A stretch of DNA of 64,000 nt. Source: Rufibacter sediminis (lineage in GTDB: Bacteria; Bacteroidota; Bacteroidia; Cytophagales; Hymenobacteraceae). The stretch covers positions 124,001 through 188,000 of the forward strand of contig NZ_JACOAF010000041.1 of assembly GCF_014269285.1 (NCBI RefSeq), read 5' to 3'. The notes under the pieces were generated by a model. That model did not search any database, had not been told where the DNA came from, and worked only from the letters and a program-made list of their open reading frames with translations. Positions 33,875 to 42,581 of the stretch are shown in pieces (the first letter of the stretch is position 1; every line of letters begins with the position of its first letter). The position numbers and the translations under genes were made by a program.

Positions 33875-35587
33875 ATGAAAAAGCGTTGCCCTTCCTCCTT
33901 GCTGCTACTGCTGTTGCTTTGGCAGTTCACCGGTTGCAAACCCACAGATCAACACGGTTCAACTGCCCAGACCCAGGGGGTGACAGGCGAGAAAGGCATG
34001 GTGGTAAGTGCCCACCCCGAGGCTTCCCGCATAGGGTTGGCGATTCTGCAACAGGGCGGCAATGCCTATGATGCCGCCGTGGCGACTGGTTTCGCCCTGG
34101 CGGTGGCCTATCCCGTGGCCGGAAACATTGGTGGCGGCGGCTTCCTGGTCTACCGCAAACAAGACGGCGAGATAGGGGCCCTGGATTACCGCGAGAAAGC
34201 GCCTAAAGCCGCATCGCGTGACATGTACCTGGATGCCCAGAAAAATGTAATCGCTGATGCCAGCACCTTAGGGCACCTGGCCGTGGGCGTGCCTGGCGCC
34301 GTTGACGGCTTGGCAGCCATGCACCAGAAACTGGGCAGTTTGCCCTGGGCAACAGTGGTGCAGCCCGCCATTGACCTGGCCCGCAAAGGCGTGGTGCTCA
34401 CCGAGCGGGAAGCCAGAATGCTGAACGAGGACAGAGAAAACTTTATCAAAGCCAACAAGTTTATTCCCTCCGTGGTCAGAGACACTCCCTGGTGGAAAGG
34501 CGACGTGTTGGCCCTGCCCGAGCTGGCTTCTTCGCTGGAGCGCATCCGGGACAAAGGACGCGCCGGGTTTTACGAAGGCCAGACCGCAGATCTATTGGTA
34601 AAGGAAATGCAACGCGGCGGCGGAATCATTTCCCACCAGGATCTGAAAGAGTACCACTCTGTGTGGCGCACGCCCATTACTGGTACGTACCGAGGCTATA
34701 AGGTGATTTCCATGCCGCCCCCGTCTAGCGGCGGCATTGCCCTGCTGCAGTTGCTGCAGATGGTGGAGCCGTATGATCTGTCCAAATGGGGCTGGCAACA
34801 ACCCAACACCGTACATGTCATGACCGAAGCCCAGCGCCGCGTCTACGCCGACAGGGCCACCTACCTGGGAGACCCTGATTTCGTGAAAGTGCCGGTTTCC
34901 TCCTTATTGAGCCCGGCTTACCTGAAAAACCGAATGGCCACCCTGGATATGGAACGGGCCACTCCCTCCAGCCAGGTACAGGCTGGTCAGTTACTGGCCC
35001 GGGAAAGCGACCAGACTACCCATTACTCCATCGTAGACCAGTGGGGGAACGCCGCCTCCATCACCACCACCCTCAACGGTGGATACGGCTCTAAAGTAGT
35101 CGTGGAAGGGGCCGGATTTATCCTGAACAACGAGATGGATGATTTTAGCGCCAAGCCCGGCGTTCCCAACATGTTTGGATTAATCGGGGGAGAGGCCAAC
35201 GCCATCGCGCCGGGCAAACGCATGTTGAGTTCCATGACGCCTACCATCCTGGAGAAAGACGGAAAGCTGTTCATGGTGGTAGGTACGCCCGGCGGCTCCA
35301 CCATCATCACCTCCGTTTTCCAGGCAATTCTGAATGTGGTGGACCATGGCATGGGCATGCAGCAAGCCGTTGCCGCCCCGCGTTTTCACCACCAATGGCT
35401 CCCCGACAGAATTGAGCCGGAAGCGGCTGCCCTTTCCCCTGAAGTCAGGGAAGTATTGCAGAAAAGAGGCCATACGCTGCAGGAAAGAGGCCGATACGGA
35501 GCCGTAGACGGAATCCTGAAGCGGAAAGATGGTCGTTGGGAAGGAGGGGCGGACCCCCGGGGAGATGATACGGCTCTTGGTTACTAA
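33875..35587 (+). CDS. ggt: Gamma-glutamyltransferase, lipoprotein
   Basis: 570 residues from the ATG at 33875. MKKRCPSSLLLLLLLWQFTG precedes Cys21, a lipoprotein signal. The proenzyme is cut autocatalytically before the nucleophile Thr381 in DQTTHYSIVD; other family motifs are GGNAYDAAVATGFALAV, GNIGGGGF and GTPGGSTIITSVFQAI. The enzyme transfers or hydrolyses gamma-glutamyl groups of glutathione outside the cytoplasm. A GTTTT palindrome (33836-33873) ends one base before the start codon, exactly where a ribosome would bind. Confidence 0.95.
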   Translation: MKKRCPSSLLLLLLLWQFTGCKPTDQHGSTAQTQGVTGEKGMVVSAHPEASRIGLAILQQGGNAYDAAVATGFALAVAYPVAGNIGGGGFLVYRKQDGEIGALDYREKAPKAASRDMYLDAQKNVIADASTLGHLAVGVPGAVDGLAAMHQKLGSLPWATVVQPAIDLARKGVVLTEREARMLNEDRENFIKANKFIPSVVRDTPWWKGDVLALPELASSLERIRDKGRAGFYEGQTADLLVKEMQRGGGIISHQDLKEYHSVWRTPITGTYRGYKVISMPPPSSGGIALLQLLQMVEPYDLSKWGWQQPNTVHVMTEAQRRVYADRATYLGDPDFVKVPVSSLLSPAYLKNRMATLDMERATPSSQVQAGQLLARESDQTTHYSIVDQWGNAASITTTLNGGYGSKVVVEGAGFILNNEMDDFSAKPGVPNMFGLIGGEANAIAPGKRMLSSMTPTILEKDGKLFMVVGTPGGSTIITSVFQAILNVVDHGMGMQQAVAAPRFHHQWLPDRIEPEAAALSPEVREVLQKRGHTLQERGRYGAVDGILKRKDGRWEGGADPRGDDTALGY

Positions 35588-35656
35588 GTTCCATTCATGT
35601 TGGTAGGAAAGCCATTTGGAAGAGATTTGTATTAAGTTTCGGAAGCGTACTGCGGT

Positions 35657-35694
35657 GTTTATCGCTTGTTTTTGACAAAGGAGGCCCAAAACGG
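35657..35694. repeat. GTTTT palindrome copy
   Basis: Arms GTTTATCGCTTGTTTTTG and AAAGGAGGCCCAAAACGG, merging with the ggt terminator. Confidence 0.6.
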
Positions 35695-35743
35695 CAACTT
35701 TCCCTTCTACAGGATAGAAGAGGAGGTTGCCGGATTGGGCCTC
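35681..35743. terminator. Terminator-like hairpin after ggt
   Basis: Outer arms GAGGCCCAA and TTGGGCCTC with inner GGCAAC/GTTGCC and CTTCTA/TAGAAG pairs form a long stem, and T-rich sequence follows. Confidence 0.65.
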
Positions 35744-36074
35744 TTCATTTTAGAAAAATCCTATTCGTTTAATTTCTTCCAGCGAAGAACGCTTCAGTAT
35801 GTGTCTGCTTAGAAAGACCTGTATTTTTGCGAGGTAGTGAGCGTTGAAAAAAAATCACAAAAATAAAATTGAATTAAATCGGGTAAATGGCTCTGTTTGT
35901 GCACTTTTTGGTTTTACATTTGTGAAAACAAATATAGAAGGTTACAATTCTATGAACTTTATTTTGAAGGGTGAAGTTGTCTCAGCATCAGCAGCAAAGT
36001 CACTTATTTCATATCTGATACTCAACCGCTACTTTTAATACAATTAAACCAAGTTTCTTAATTACCCTTCATCA

Positions 36075-36980
36075 ATGAATCTGAAGCAACTCCTTGCTTT
36101 TAGCTTGCTTTTGCTGGCTGCTAGCGTTTCCAAGGCCCAGGTTACTCCGCAACGCATGGTGATCCCGCGCCTTTACCAACAAAACTATTTTTACCTTAAC
36201 CCGGCTTTTGCGGGGGCAGAGAGAAGAAAAGAGCTGGGCGTGAACGGTCACCTCAATTCCCTCAACGGAAGAGGTTCTTCCGCTCCTTTATCCGTGATTG
36301 CGCACTACCAGGGATATGTGAGCAATGAAAACCCGAACGGAATAGGCATGGTGGCCGTGTATGATCAATTTGGACCCTACTGGTTAGGCAAACTCGGGTT
36401 TTCTTACACCAAGCGTTTCCGGTTGGGCGAACAGAGTAGCCTCGCCTTCGGGGCGCAGCTGGCCGCCGAGTACCTGAACGTGGACTTAGCCGAGATGACT
36501 CGCACCGAAGAACGGAAAATGGTAGGCCACGACAATGACTTACGTCCTGATGTAGACGCAGGGGTGTGGTTAAACGTGCGTAACTTCTACGCCGGTGCCA
36601 CCTTTGCCAGCTTACTGGAGCCAACCTTTAACCTGGTAGAAGACGCTGAACACGAAGGCATCAGAGAATTGCTGGTGACCGCCGGGTACAAAGTTGCCTT
36701 CGCGCCTGAGTTTAGCCTCACGCCTTCGTTTCTGATGAGTCAGCCCCTGAAAGACGGAAAGCAGGAATATCAGTTCGGGACCATGGCAAACATCAAATTC
36801 CTGACCGCCGGAGTAAACTACCGGGGCCAGTTTGACAAAACAGCCCCCTGGAACGTAAGTGCCGGGGTCAACATCAAAGACAACGTGCAACTCATGACTA
36901 CGTTTGACATCACCAAAGAAGCGAACGGCGTTGCCAAACCAGATCCACAGGTAGAAGCAAACCTGAGGGTTCGGTTCTAA
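36075..36980 (+). CDS. Type IX secretion PorP/SprF family outer-membrane protein
   Basis: 301 residues with signal peptide MNLKQLLAFSLLLLAASVSK (cut after AQ). The mature start QRMVIPRLYQQNYFYLNPAF followed by AGAERRKELGVNGHL is the standard PorP/SprF signature. The rest alternates in a beta-barrel pattern and ends in an aromatic residue (LRVRF). Relatives occur next to gliding adhesins and assist their secretion or surface attachment, but no adhesin neighbour is present here, so its client is unknown. Confidence 0.9.
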   Translation: MNLKQLLAFSLLLLAASVSKAQVTPQRMVIPRLYQQNYFYLNPAFAGAERRKELGVNGHLNSLNGRGSSAPLSVIAHYQGYVSNENPNGIGMVAVYDQFGPYWLGKLGFSYTKRFRLGEQSSLAFGAQLAAEYLNVDLAEMTRTEERKMVGHDNDLRPDVDAGVWLNVRNFYAGATFASLLEPTFNLVEDAEHEGIRELLVTAGYKVAFAPEFSLTPSFLMSQPLKDGKQEYQFGTMANIKFLTAGVNYRGQFDKTAPWNVSAGVNIKDNVQLMTTFDITKEANGVAKPDPQVEANLRVRF

Positions 36981-37000
36981 GACCGGTGGTAACACCAAAG

Positions 37001-37033
37001 AAAAGGGCTTGCCAATGGGCAGGCCCTTTTTTT
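37001..37033 (+). terminator. Terminator hairpin after the PorP-like gene
   Basis: AAAAGGGCTTGCC and GGGCAGGCCCTTTT with an AAT loop and a T7 run. Confidence 0.85.
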
Positions 37034-37117
37034 ATGGGCTTCCAGTTGGGAGCCCTTTTGCCCGCAACAACTCTTTTGCAGGGGCGGGAGTAGAAGGAGA
37101 AAACCATTTTTTCTTGT

Positions 37118-38281
37118 ATGGACCTCTCCTATATCCTGAACGAGCTGGGCGAAAACCGGGCCACTTATTTCAATGCCGTTGCCCCGCCCATCATCCAGAC
37201 CAGCAACTTTGCGTGCCGAACCATTGACGAGATGCGGTACATGCTCCAGCATGAGGCGGAAGTGGATTTCTACACCCGGGGCAACAACCCTACGGTTGAC
37301 ATGCTGGAGAAGAAGCTGGCCGCCCTGGAAGGAACCGAGCACGCCATCGCGTTTGGGAGCGGCATTGCGGCGGTGTCAGCAGCGGTGCTGTCTCAGGTCA
37401 AAGCGGGCGATCACGTGGTCTGCATAAAGAAGCCCTACACCTGGACAAATAAACTGATGCGGTATTTTCTGCCGCGCTACGGCGTAGAAGTCACCATGGT
37501 AGACGGCTCTGATGCCCAAAACTTCGCCCAGGCCAGCAAGGAAAATACCGTCCTGTATTACCTGGAGAGCCCCAATTCCTTCACGTTTGAATTACAAGAT
37601 ATAGCCCAGGTGACCGCCATCGCGCGGGAGCGAAATATCTGCACCATCATTGACAACAGCTTTGCATCTCCCTTGTACCAGAATCCGGCGGCCATGGGCG
37701 TGGATCTGGTGGTGCATTCGGCTACCAAGTACATCGGGGGCCACAGTGATGTCATGGGCGGCATCATCTGCGGATCGCGGGAGCGCATCAACCGGATCTT
37801 CAGCGCGGAGTTTATGACGCTGGGTGCCGTGCTGTCGCCGCATGATGCCTGGCTTCTGCTGCGGGGGCTGCGGACCTTGCCCCTCCGGATGGACCGCATC
37901 GCGAAAACCACGCGGCAGGTGGTCGCCTATCTGCAGCAAAAGGAACAAGTAGCGGAGATCCTCTGGCCGTTCCTGCCCGAGCATCCGCAGTACTATCTGG
38001 CCAGGAAACAGATGCGGAACAATACCGGGCAGTTCACCATCCGGCTGAACACCGATACCATCAAGGAGGTGGACAGGTTCTGTGACAGCCTGCAGCACTT
38101 TCTCATGGCCGCTTCCTGGGGTGGGCACGAGTCGTTAATTTATCCGGCGGCGGCGTCTTACAAAGAAGGAAACTATAGATCGTCGTTGCCGTTCACGCTC
38201 ATCCGGTTCTACATCGGGTTGGAAGACCCGGAGTATCTGATCAAGGATTTGGAGCAGGCATTTCTGAAGATGAAAGGCTAA
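37118..38281 (+). CDS. Cys/Met metabolism PLP-dependent enzyme (trans-sulfuration family)
   Basis: 387 residues. The fold type I signature is complete: YFNAVAPPIIQTSNFACRTI, YTRGNNPTVDMLEKKLAALE, the PLP aspartate in IIDNSFASPLYQNP, and the Schiff-base lysine in VVHSATKYIGGHSDVMGG (near residue 204). Members include cystathionine gamma-synthase, gamma- and beta-lyases and methionine gamma-lyase; the sequence alone does not separate them. It is a single-gene transcript bounded by terminators; no riboswitch is visible in the short leader. Confidence 0.9.
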   Translation: MDLSYILNELGENRATYFNAVAPPIIQTSNFACRTIDEMRYMLQHEAEVDFYTRGNNPTVDMLEKKLAALEGTEHAIAFGSGIAAVSAAVLSQVKAGDHVVCIKKPYTWTNKLMRYFLPRYGVEVTMVDGSDAQNFAQASKENTVLYYLESPNSFTFELQDIAQVTAIARERNICTIIDNSFASPLYQNPAAMGVDLVVHSATKYIGGHSDVMGGIICGSRERINRIFSAEFMTLGAVLSPHDAWLLLRGLRTLPLRMDRIAKTTRQVVAYLQQKEQVAEILWPFLPEHPQYYLARKQMRNNTGQFTIRLNTDTIKEVDRFCDSLQHFLMAASWGGHESLIYPAAASYKEGNYRSSLPFTLIRFYIGLEDPEYLIKDLEQAFLKMKG

Positions 38282-38283
38282 GT

Positions 38284-38320
38284 CGTTTAGGGCAGTTTTC
38301 AGGAAAAGGCATAAAAAACG
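38284..38320. repeat. GTTTT palindrome copy
   Basis: Arms CGTTTAGGGCAGTTTTC and GAAAAGGCATAAAAAACG, three bases after the PLP enzyme stop. Confidence 0.65.
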
Positions 38321-38346
38321 CCGCTACTTTTGGTAGCGGCGTTTTT
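38314..38346. terminator. Bidirectional terminator between the PLP enzyme and the S41 protease
   Basis: AAAAACGCCGCTAC and GTAGCGGCGTTTTT, loop of five, between convergent genes; its left arm is shared with a GTTTT palindrome. Confidence 0.85.
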
Positions 38347-38363
38347 GTTTGGAGTGGCAAAGA

Positions 38364-40472
38364 TTATAAAGCGTCTTTCAATACTGAAACGGCTTCCTGG
38401 ATGTACAGGTCTTTCTTCGCGTTGCGGGTGAAAGCCTGGAAGCGGGCCGAAGCGGCTGTGTCACCAACTAACTTGGTCACGTCTGGCTTCAGTCCGGCCA
38501 CATCCAGTTGCGGGATGTTCTTGCGCAGGTTCTCCAGTTTCTTAGACTCTTCCTGTGCCCGACGCTCTTCGGCTAAGTACGTGCTTAACTTCAGGGAGCG
38601 GGTAGACGTCTCGGTTCTGTCTTTCAGGCGCATGGCGCTTTGGTTGATCAAAGAGAAGGTTGGGCTGGCCGCTACTCTGGATTTGGAAGAGGCTTTCAAC
38701 TTCTCGATAGAGAAATTAGGGCTGTTCCAGGTGTTAAACTTGGCAGACTGAATCTCGTCAAACGGAAGCGCGTATTCCTGCTCTTTCTCGCCGTACTTCA
38801 GGTACGTGTAGGTGTCTGGCAGCACGATGTCTGGGGTAACGCCCCGCAGCTGTACCGTCTTTCCGCTGATGCGGTAGTACTTCTGCGTTGTCAGTTTCAA
38901 GTGGCCCAGTGGTTTCACCGCGTCAAAAGAAGCGGGTAATACCTGGTCAAGGTCGAAGAACTGCTGCACGGTACCTTTCCCGTAGGTGGAGCTTCCCACA
39001 ATCACCCCGCGTTTGTAATCCTGAATGGCGGCGGCCATGATCTCAGACGCTGAGGCGCTGTTCTCATTCACCAATACCACCAACGGACCACCAAACTGAA
39101 CCTGCGGATCACGGTCTTCCAGCACGGCGGCTGGGCCATTGGCTGATTTCACCTGCACCACGGGGCCAGACTTGATGAAAAGACCCACCATGTCTACCAC
39201 GTCCTGCAAAGAACCACCACCGTTGTTTCTCAAGTCCAGAATGATGCCCTGGGCGTTTTCCTGCTTCAGTTTCTGAATTTCCGCCGCCACGTCTTTGCCG
39301 CTGTTACGGCCACCGGCGTTTTTGAAATCGGCATAGAAAGCGGGCAGGTGAATGTACCCGATGGGTTTCGCTCCTTTTATCATCAACGATTTGGCGTAGC
39401 CTTCTTCGCGCACCACCACGTCTCTAATGATGGAGATCACTTTCATGGTGCCATCTACCTTTTTCACGTGTAGCCGAACCTCGGTGCCTTTTTTCCCTCT
39501 GATCATGGAAACGGCTTTGTCCAGGCGCATGCCTTGCACATCTACTGGTTCCTGATTTCCCTGGGCCACTTTTAGGATGGCATCGCCCGGTTTCAGCTCG
39601 CCCTGTAAGTAGGAGGGGCTACCGGGAGTGATGTCAGATACCTTGATGTTGCCGTCTTTTTCGGTTAAGGTGGCGCCAATCCCTTCTAAACGTCCGGAGA
39701 ACTCAAAGTCAAAGTCCTCTTTCTCTTTAGGGGCATAATACTCGGTATGCGGATCGTAGATGTTGGCGAAGGAGTTCAGGTAGGAAGAACGGTAGTCTTC
39801 GTTCTCCAGCTGCACCATGCGTTTGAACAGATCGTCATAGTTCTCGCGCAGCTTTTTACGGGCATCGGCCTCAATCTCAGGCATGCTCTTCTTGGCTTCT
39901 TTAGAACCGGCGGAATCTGCTTTCTGCTGGCTGTCCAGGGCGTCGGCTACCCTGATGAGGGCCTGGTACTTGAGGTATTTGCGCCATTCTTCTTTCAAGG
40001 CGGCCGGCGAGGTGGCAAACTTCAGCTTCTCTGGTTTCACCTCAATGGTTTCCTCTCTCTCAAACTCAAACGGCTTGTCCAGAATCTCCTTGTAATAGCT
40101 TTCAGCCTCTTTCAGCCTTTTCTGGAAAAGGGTCATGGAAAGGTCAAAGAACTTAAAGGAACCGTTCTTGAACTCATCGTCCAGTTGGGTCTGGTAGGTA
40201 GCCAATTGGTCTACGTCTGACTGCAACAAGAATTTTTTATTATAGTCTAAGCGCTCTAAGTAGAGATTAAAGGCCTTTTTTGAAAATTCATCATCTAAAC
40301 GCTCTGGCTTATAGTGGGCCGAGCTCAGCCCCTGCATGAGTACTTTGGTGAGTACTTCATTTTTCTGATCGCGCGCGGTGCCATCTGTCTCCAGCAGCCT
40401 GTAGGAGGCAATGCCAAACACCACTGAGGCGGCCGTGCCGTACGCAACCAGCTTGTTTTTAAGTGAAAACAT
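38364..40472 (-). CDS. prc: Carboxy-terminal processing protease (S41, Tsp/Prc-like)
   Basis: 702 residues. An N-terminal membrane anchor or signal (LVAYGTAASVVFGIASY) leads to a helical region, a PDZ domain (about 245-335, GRLEGIGATLTEKDGNIKVS) and the S41 catalytic domain with the Ser in NENSASASEIMAAA (near 470) and Lys in TYGKGTVQ (near 495). A long C-terminal Prc domain follows. Such proteases trim or degrade envelope proteins at their C-termini. It is divergent from tonB; a CAAAAGTA element (TACTTTTG on the minus strand) lies 37 bases upstream. Confidence 0.92.
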   Translation of the reverse strand: MFSLKNKLVAYGTAASVVFGIASYRLLETDGTARDQKNEVLTKVLMQGLSSAHYKPERLDDEFSKKAFNLYLERLDYNKKFLLQSDVDQLATYQTQLDDEFKNGSFKFFDLSMTLFQKRLKEAESYYKEILDKPFEFEREETIEVKPEKLKFATSPAALKEEWRKYLKYQALIRVADALDSQQKADSAGSKEAKKSMPEIEADARKKLRENYDDLFKRMVQLENEDYRSSYLNSFANIYDPHTEYYAPKEKEDFDFEFSGRLEGIGATLTEKDGNIKVSDITPGSPSYLQGELKPGDAILKVAQGNQEPVDVQGMRLDKAVSMIRGKKGTEVRLHVKKVDGTMKVISIIRDVVVREEGYAKSLMIKGAKPIGYIHLPAFYADFKNAGGRNSGKDVAAEIQKLKQENAQGIILDLRNNGGGSLQDVVDMVGLFIKSGPVVQVKSANGPAAVLEDRDPQVQFGGPLVVLVNENSASASEIMAAAIQDYKRGVIVGSSTYGKGTVQQFFDLDQVLPASFDAVKPLGHLKLTTQKYYRISGKTVQLRGVTPDIVLPDTYTYLKYGEKEQEYALPFDEIQSAKFNTWNSPNFSIEKLKASSKSRVAASPTFSLINQSAMRLKDRTETSTRSLKLSTYLAEERRAQEESKKLENLRKNIPQLDVAGLKPDVTKLVGDTAASARFQAFTRNAKKDLYIQEAVSVLKDAL

Positions 40473-40818
40473 ATAGGATTCTCTAAGAAATGTCTGTTAG
40501 TGTATATACAAAAGTAGTGCCTGTTTTTGACGATGCAGTACTGTTACGTTAAACGTAGGCAAGCGTCAGAAAGGTGTGCCCGTAATAAGATTATTTACGA
40601 ATGCATCGCAAGTAAGCAGAACGTAGCAGTAGTTGTTCTTTTTGGTCTTCTTTTTTTTAACAATCCGCCCGCCGGATTTGTTTCTCCCTGAAAATCAAAT
40701 GCGAAGAAAATAGCCGGTTTCCTATATATTATTTAGAAAGAAGCCCGATATGGAATCTAGGCGGGAATTGCATCATGAGGGAAATGACACCTAAACTTCC
40801 ACCTTAACTAACAACCTC
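40473..40818. other. Divergent intergenic region, S41 protease/tonB
   Basis: 346 bases. It holds the likely minus-strand promoter (40509-40516) and a small dyad TACGTTAAACGTA (40545-40557). The remainder is AT-rich with no gene. Confidence 0.5.
40509..40516 (-). promoter_or_regulatory. Candidate -7 box (TACTTTTG) for the S41 protease
   Basis: On the minus strand the sequence reads TACTTTTG, matching TANNTTTG, 37 bases before the ATG at 40472. Confidence 0.45.
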
Positions 40819-41652
40819 ATGGAAACGAATCCCGCTTACGCCGCCACCCTGGATGACATGATTTTTGAAGGCCGTAACAAAGCCTATGGTGCCTATGTGC
40901 TGCGCAGGCTGTACCACCGGCACATCAGCCAGGCCGCACTTTACGCCATTGCCTTATTCTTAATCGGGTTCTCCTTGCCCACGCTCGCCAATAAGTTTCT
41001 CAGAAAGATTGACGTCCCTGTTGTTAAACCTAAAGACAATGGGGAATGGGTGGATGTGGTCATTCCCCAACTGGAGGAGATAAAAGAAATAAAAGCGGTT
41101 GATCCCGCGGCGGCCAAAGCCACCGGACCCACCGTGAAGTACGTAGCCCCTAAAGTAGTGGAGGAAACCAAACAAGTCACCGAAGAGGTGCCCACGCAAG
41201 AACAACTCAAAACGGCCAACTCAGGCTATGTGACCTCAGAGGGACCCGGAGACGGAAACCTGAACAACCCGGAACCTGGCAACGGACCTGGTGCGGGCAC
41301 CGGCACCGGCACTGACCCAGCAGCGACACCAGCGGCGGGCTATTTCCTGAGTGTGGAGCACATGCCCCAGTTTGAGGGCGGACTGGCTAAACTGATGGAG
41401 TTTGTGGGCAAGAACCTTCGGTACCCCAGGGCGGCCCAGGCCAGTGGCATTGAAGGAACCGTGGTGGTGAGCTTTGTGGTAGCCGCCACCGGCGATGTCA
41501 CCGACATTCAGGTGTTGAAAGGATTGGGTTACGGAACCGAGGAGGAAGTGATCAGGGTGATGAAAAAGCTGTCCCGCTGGCAACCCGGGAACCAGAACGG
41601 AAGAGCGGTGCCCGTGCGCATGACGCTGCCTGTGCGGCTAGAATTGAAATAA
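40819..41652 (+). CDS. tonB: TonB family energy transducer
   Basis: 277 residues. The N-terminus has the Bacteroidota TonB signature MIFEGRNKAYGAYVLRR, then one membrane helix (about 39-59, ALYAIALFLIGFSLP). A Pro/Lys/Glu and Gly/Thr-rich periplasmic linker reaches about residue 180. The C-terminal TonB domain follows (MPQFEGGLAKLMEFVGKNL, IEGTVVVSFVVAATGDV, VPVRMTLPVRLELK). It couples the proton gradient to outer-membrane receptors. No ExbB/ExbD genes are nearby. Confidence 0.92.
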   Translation: METNPAYAATLDDMIFEGRNKAYGAYVLRRLYHRHISQAALYAIALFLIGFSLPTLANKFLRKIDVPVVKPKDNGEWVDVVIPQLEEIKEIKAVDPAAAKATGPTVKYVAPKVVEETKQVTEEVPTQEQLKTANSGYVTSEGPGDGNLNNPEPGNGPGAGTGTGTDPAATPAAGYFLSVEHMPQFEGGLAKLMEFVGKNLRYPRAAQASGIEGTVVVSFVVAATGDVTDIQVLKGLGYGTEEEVIRVMKKLSRWQPGNQNGRAVPVRMTLPVRLELK

Positions 41653-41689
41653 GTAAATAAAGCTTCTAATTCATGTTTAATGCTTGCCT

Positions 41690-41728
41690 TGTTTTAGGGC
41701 CTTTTTCAAGAAATAAGCCTCAAAATAG
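41690..41728. repeat. GTTTT palindrome copy
   Basis: Arms TGTTTTAGGGCCTTTTTC and AAGAAATAAGCCTCAAAATAG. Confidence 0.65.
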
Positions 41729-41767
41729 TAACAATAATTAAGCTTGCTTGCTGGAAATATTTGCAAC

Positions 41768-41806
41768 AAAAAATGCCCCGACTCAGAAAAGAGCCGGGGC
41801 ATTTTT
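41768..41806. terminator. Bidirectional terminator between tonB and the stress-domain gene
   Basis: AAAAATGCCCCG and CGGGGCATTTTT with inner CTC/GAG pairs and an AGAAAA loop, between convergent genes. Confidence 0.8.
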
Positions 41807-41825
41807 ATAGGATTATTTCTCCCGA

Positions 41826-42371
41826 TTAACGGTAGATGTGCTCACCACGGTTGGTGCGCCACTCTTGCTCAAAATATTCGGCGTCTTCGTGTGAACGAGG
41901 AGTTACGCCCATCACAATGTTGCCTTCTTTGATGCCAGACTCATATACTTTGGCCCGGTCTTCAGGAATACCTGAACCTACCAGTGCACCCAGTAAACCA
42001 CCAGTCAGACCACCGGCTCCGGCTCCCGCCAGACCAGCTGCCAACGGACCTGCAATTACCAATCCAAGTCCTGGCAGCGCGATAGAAGTACCGATAGCGG
42101 CAATGGCTCCTACAATAGCACCTAATGTACCACCAATGGCAGAACCGGCTCCGGCACCTTCCAGAGCTTTGCTACCCAGTTCTGTGTCGTTGTTATCGCT
42201 GTCAGAGAAATGGCGCTTGCGGGCGTCATCGCTCATGATCACGTTGATATCGTCTTTGCTGTAGCCGCGGCTATGTAATGAATTATAGGCGCGCTCTGCG
42301 CTGTCTCGGTCTCTGAACATACCCGTCATCATGCTGCCGGAAGTATGGGTGTTACCAGTGCGATTTTCCAT
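41826..42371 (-). CDS. General stress protein (YflT/GSP17M-like N-terminus) with glycine-zipper-type membrane region
   Basis: 181 residues from the ATG at 42371; the longer frame to 42446 is rejected because MENRTGNTHTSGSMMTGMFR starts the domain. Residues 15-40 (MTGMFRDRDSAERAYNSLHS) match the heat-stress-induced YflT domain. A Gly/Ala-rich hydrophobic region follows (about 70-130, SAIGGTLGAIVGAIAAIGTS; LAAGLAGAGAGGLTGGLLGA), then KEGNIVMGVTPRSHEDAEYF. Such proteins are abundant under stress in environmental Bacteroidota. Function unknown. Confidence 0.8.
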   Translation of the reverse strand: MENRTGNTHTSGSMMTGMFRDRDSAERAYNSLHSRGYSKDDINVIMSDDARKRHFSDSDNNDTELGSKALEGAGAGSAIGGTLGAIVGAIAAIGTSIALPGLGLVIAGPLAAGLAGAGAGGLTGGLLGALVGSGIPEDRAKVYESGIKEGNIVMGVTPRSHEDAEYFEQEWRTNRGEHIYR

Positions 42372-42506
42372 AGTTCGTTGTTTAATATTTAGTAGATGTA
42401 ACATAGTGGTAATTACTAGGCCAGTCGCGAAACTGGCAACTGGCAATTAGATTATGCTTAACGCAAACAATACGTATAAGTTACATCTGGCCCCAGCACA
42501 AAAAGC

Positions 42507-42537
42507 AAAAACGCCAGTGCAGAGCACTGGCGTTTTT
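42507..42537. terminator. Terminator hairpin after the S1C protease
   Basis: AAAAACGCCAGTGC and GCACTGGCGTTTTT, loop AGA; serves the sigma/protease operon on the minus strand. The right arm merges with a GTTTT palindrome. Confidence 0.8.
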
Positions 42538-42567
42538 AGGTCATTTTTACAAAATAAGCCGCTAAAT
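42531..42567. repeat. GTTTT palindrome copy
   Basis: Arms CGTTTTTAGGTCATTTTT and AAAATAAGCCGCTAAAT, sharing its left end with a terminator. Confidence 0.6.
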
Positions 42568-42581
42568 AAAGAGGTAATTGC

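Larger units (their letters stand above)
35588..36074. other. Gene-free stretch between ggt and the PorP-like gene
   Basis: Holds a GTTTT palindrome (35657-35694), a long terminator-like hairpin (35681-35743), and then AT-rich DNA with TATTTTTG at 35821 and TACTTTTA near 36031, possible promoter elements. The 64-codon frame starting at TTG 35844 is AT-rich and without protein features; I leave it out. Confidence 0.55.

Noticed and set aside
35844-36038. 64-codon open frame before the PorP-like gene
   Set aside because: Non-ATG start, AT-rich and without motif; probably leader DNA.
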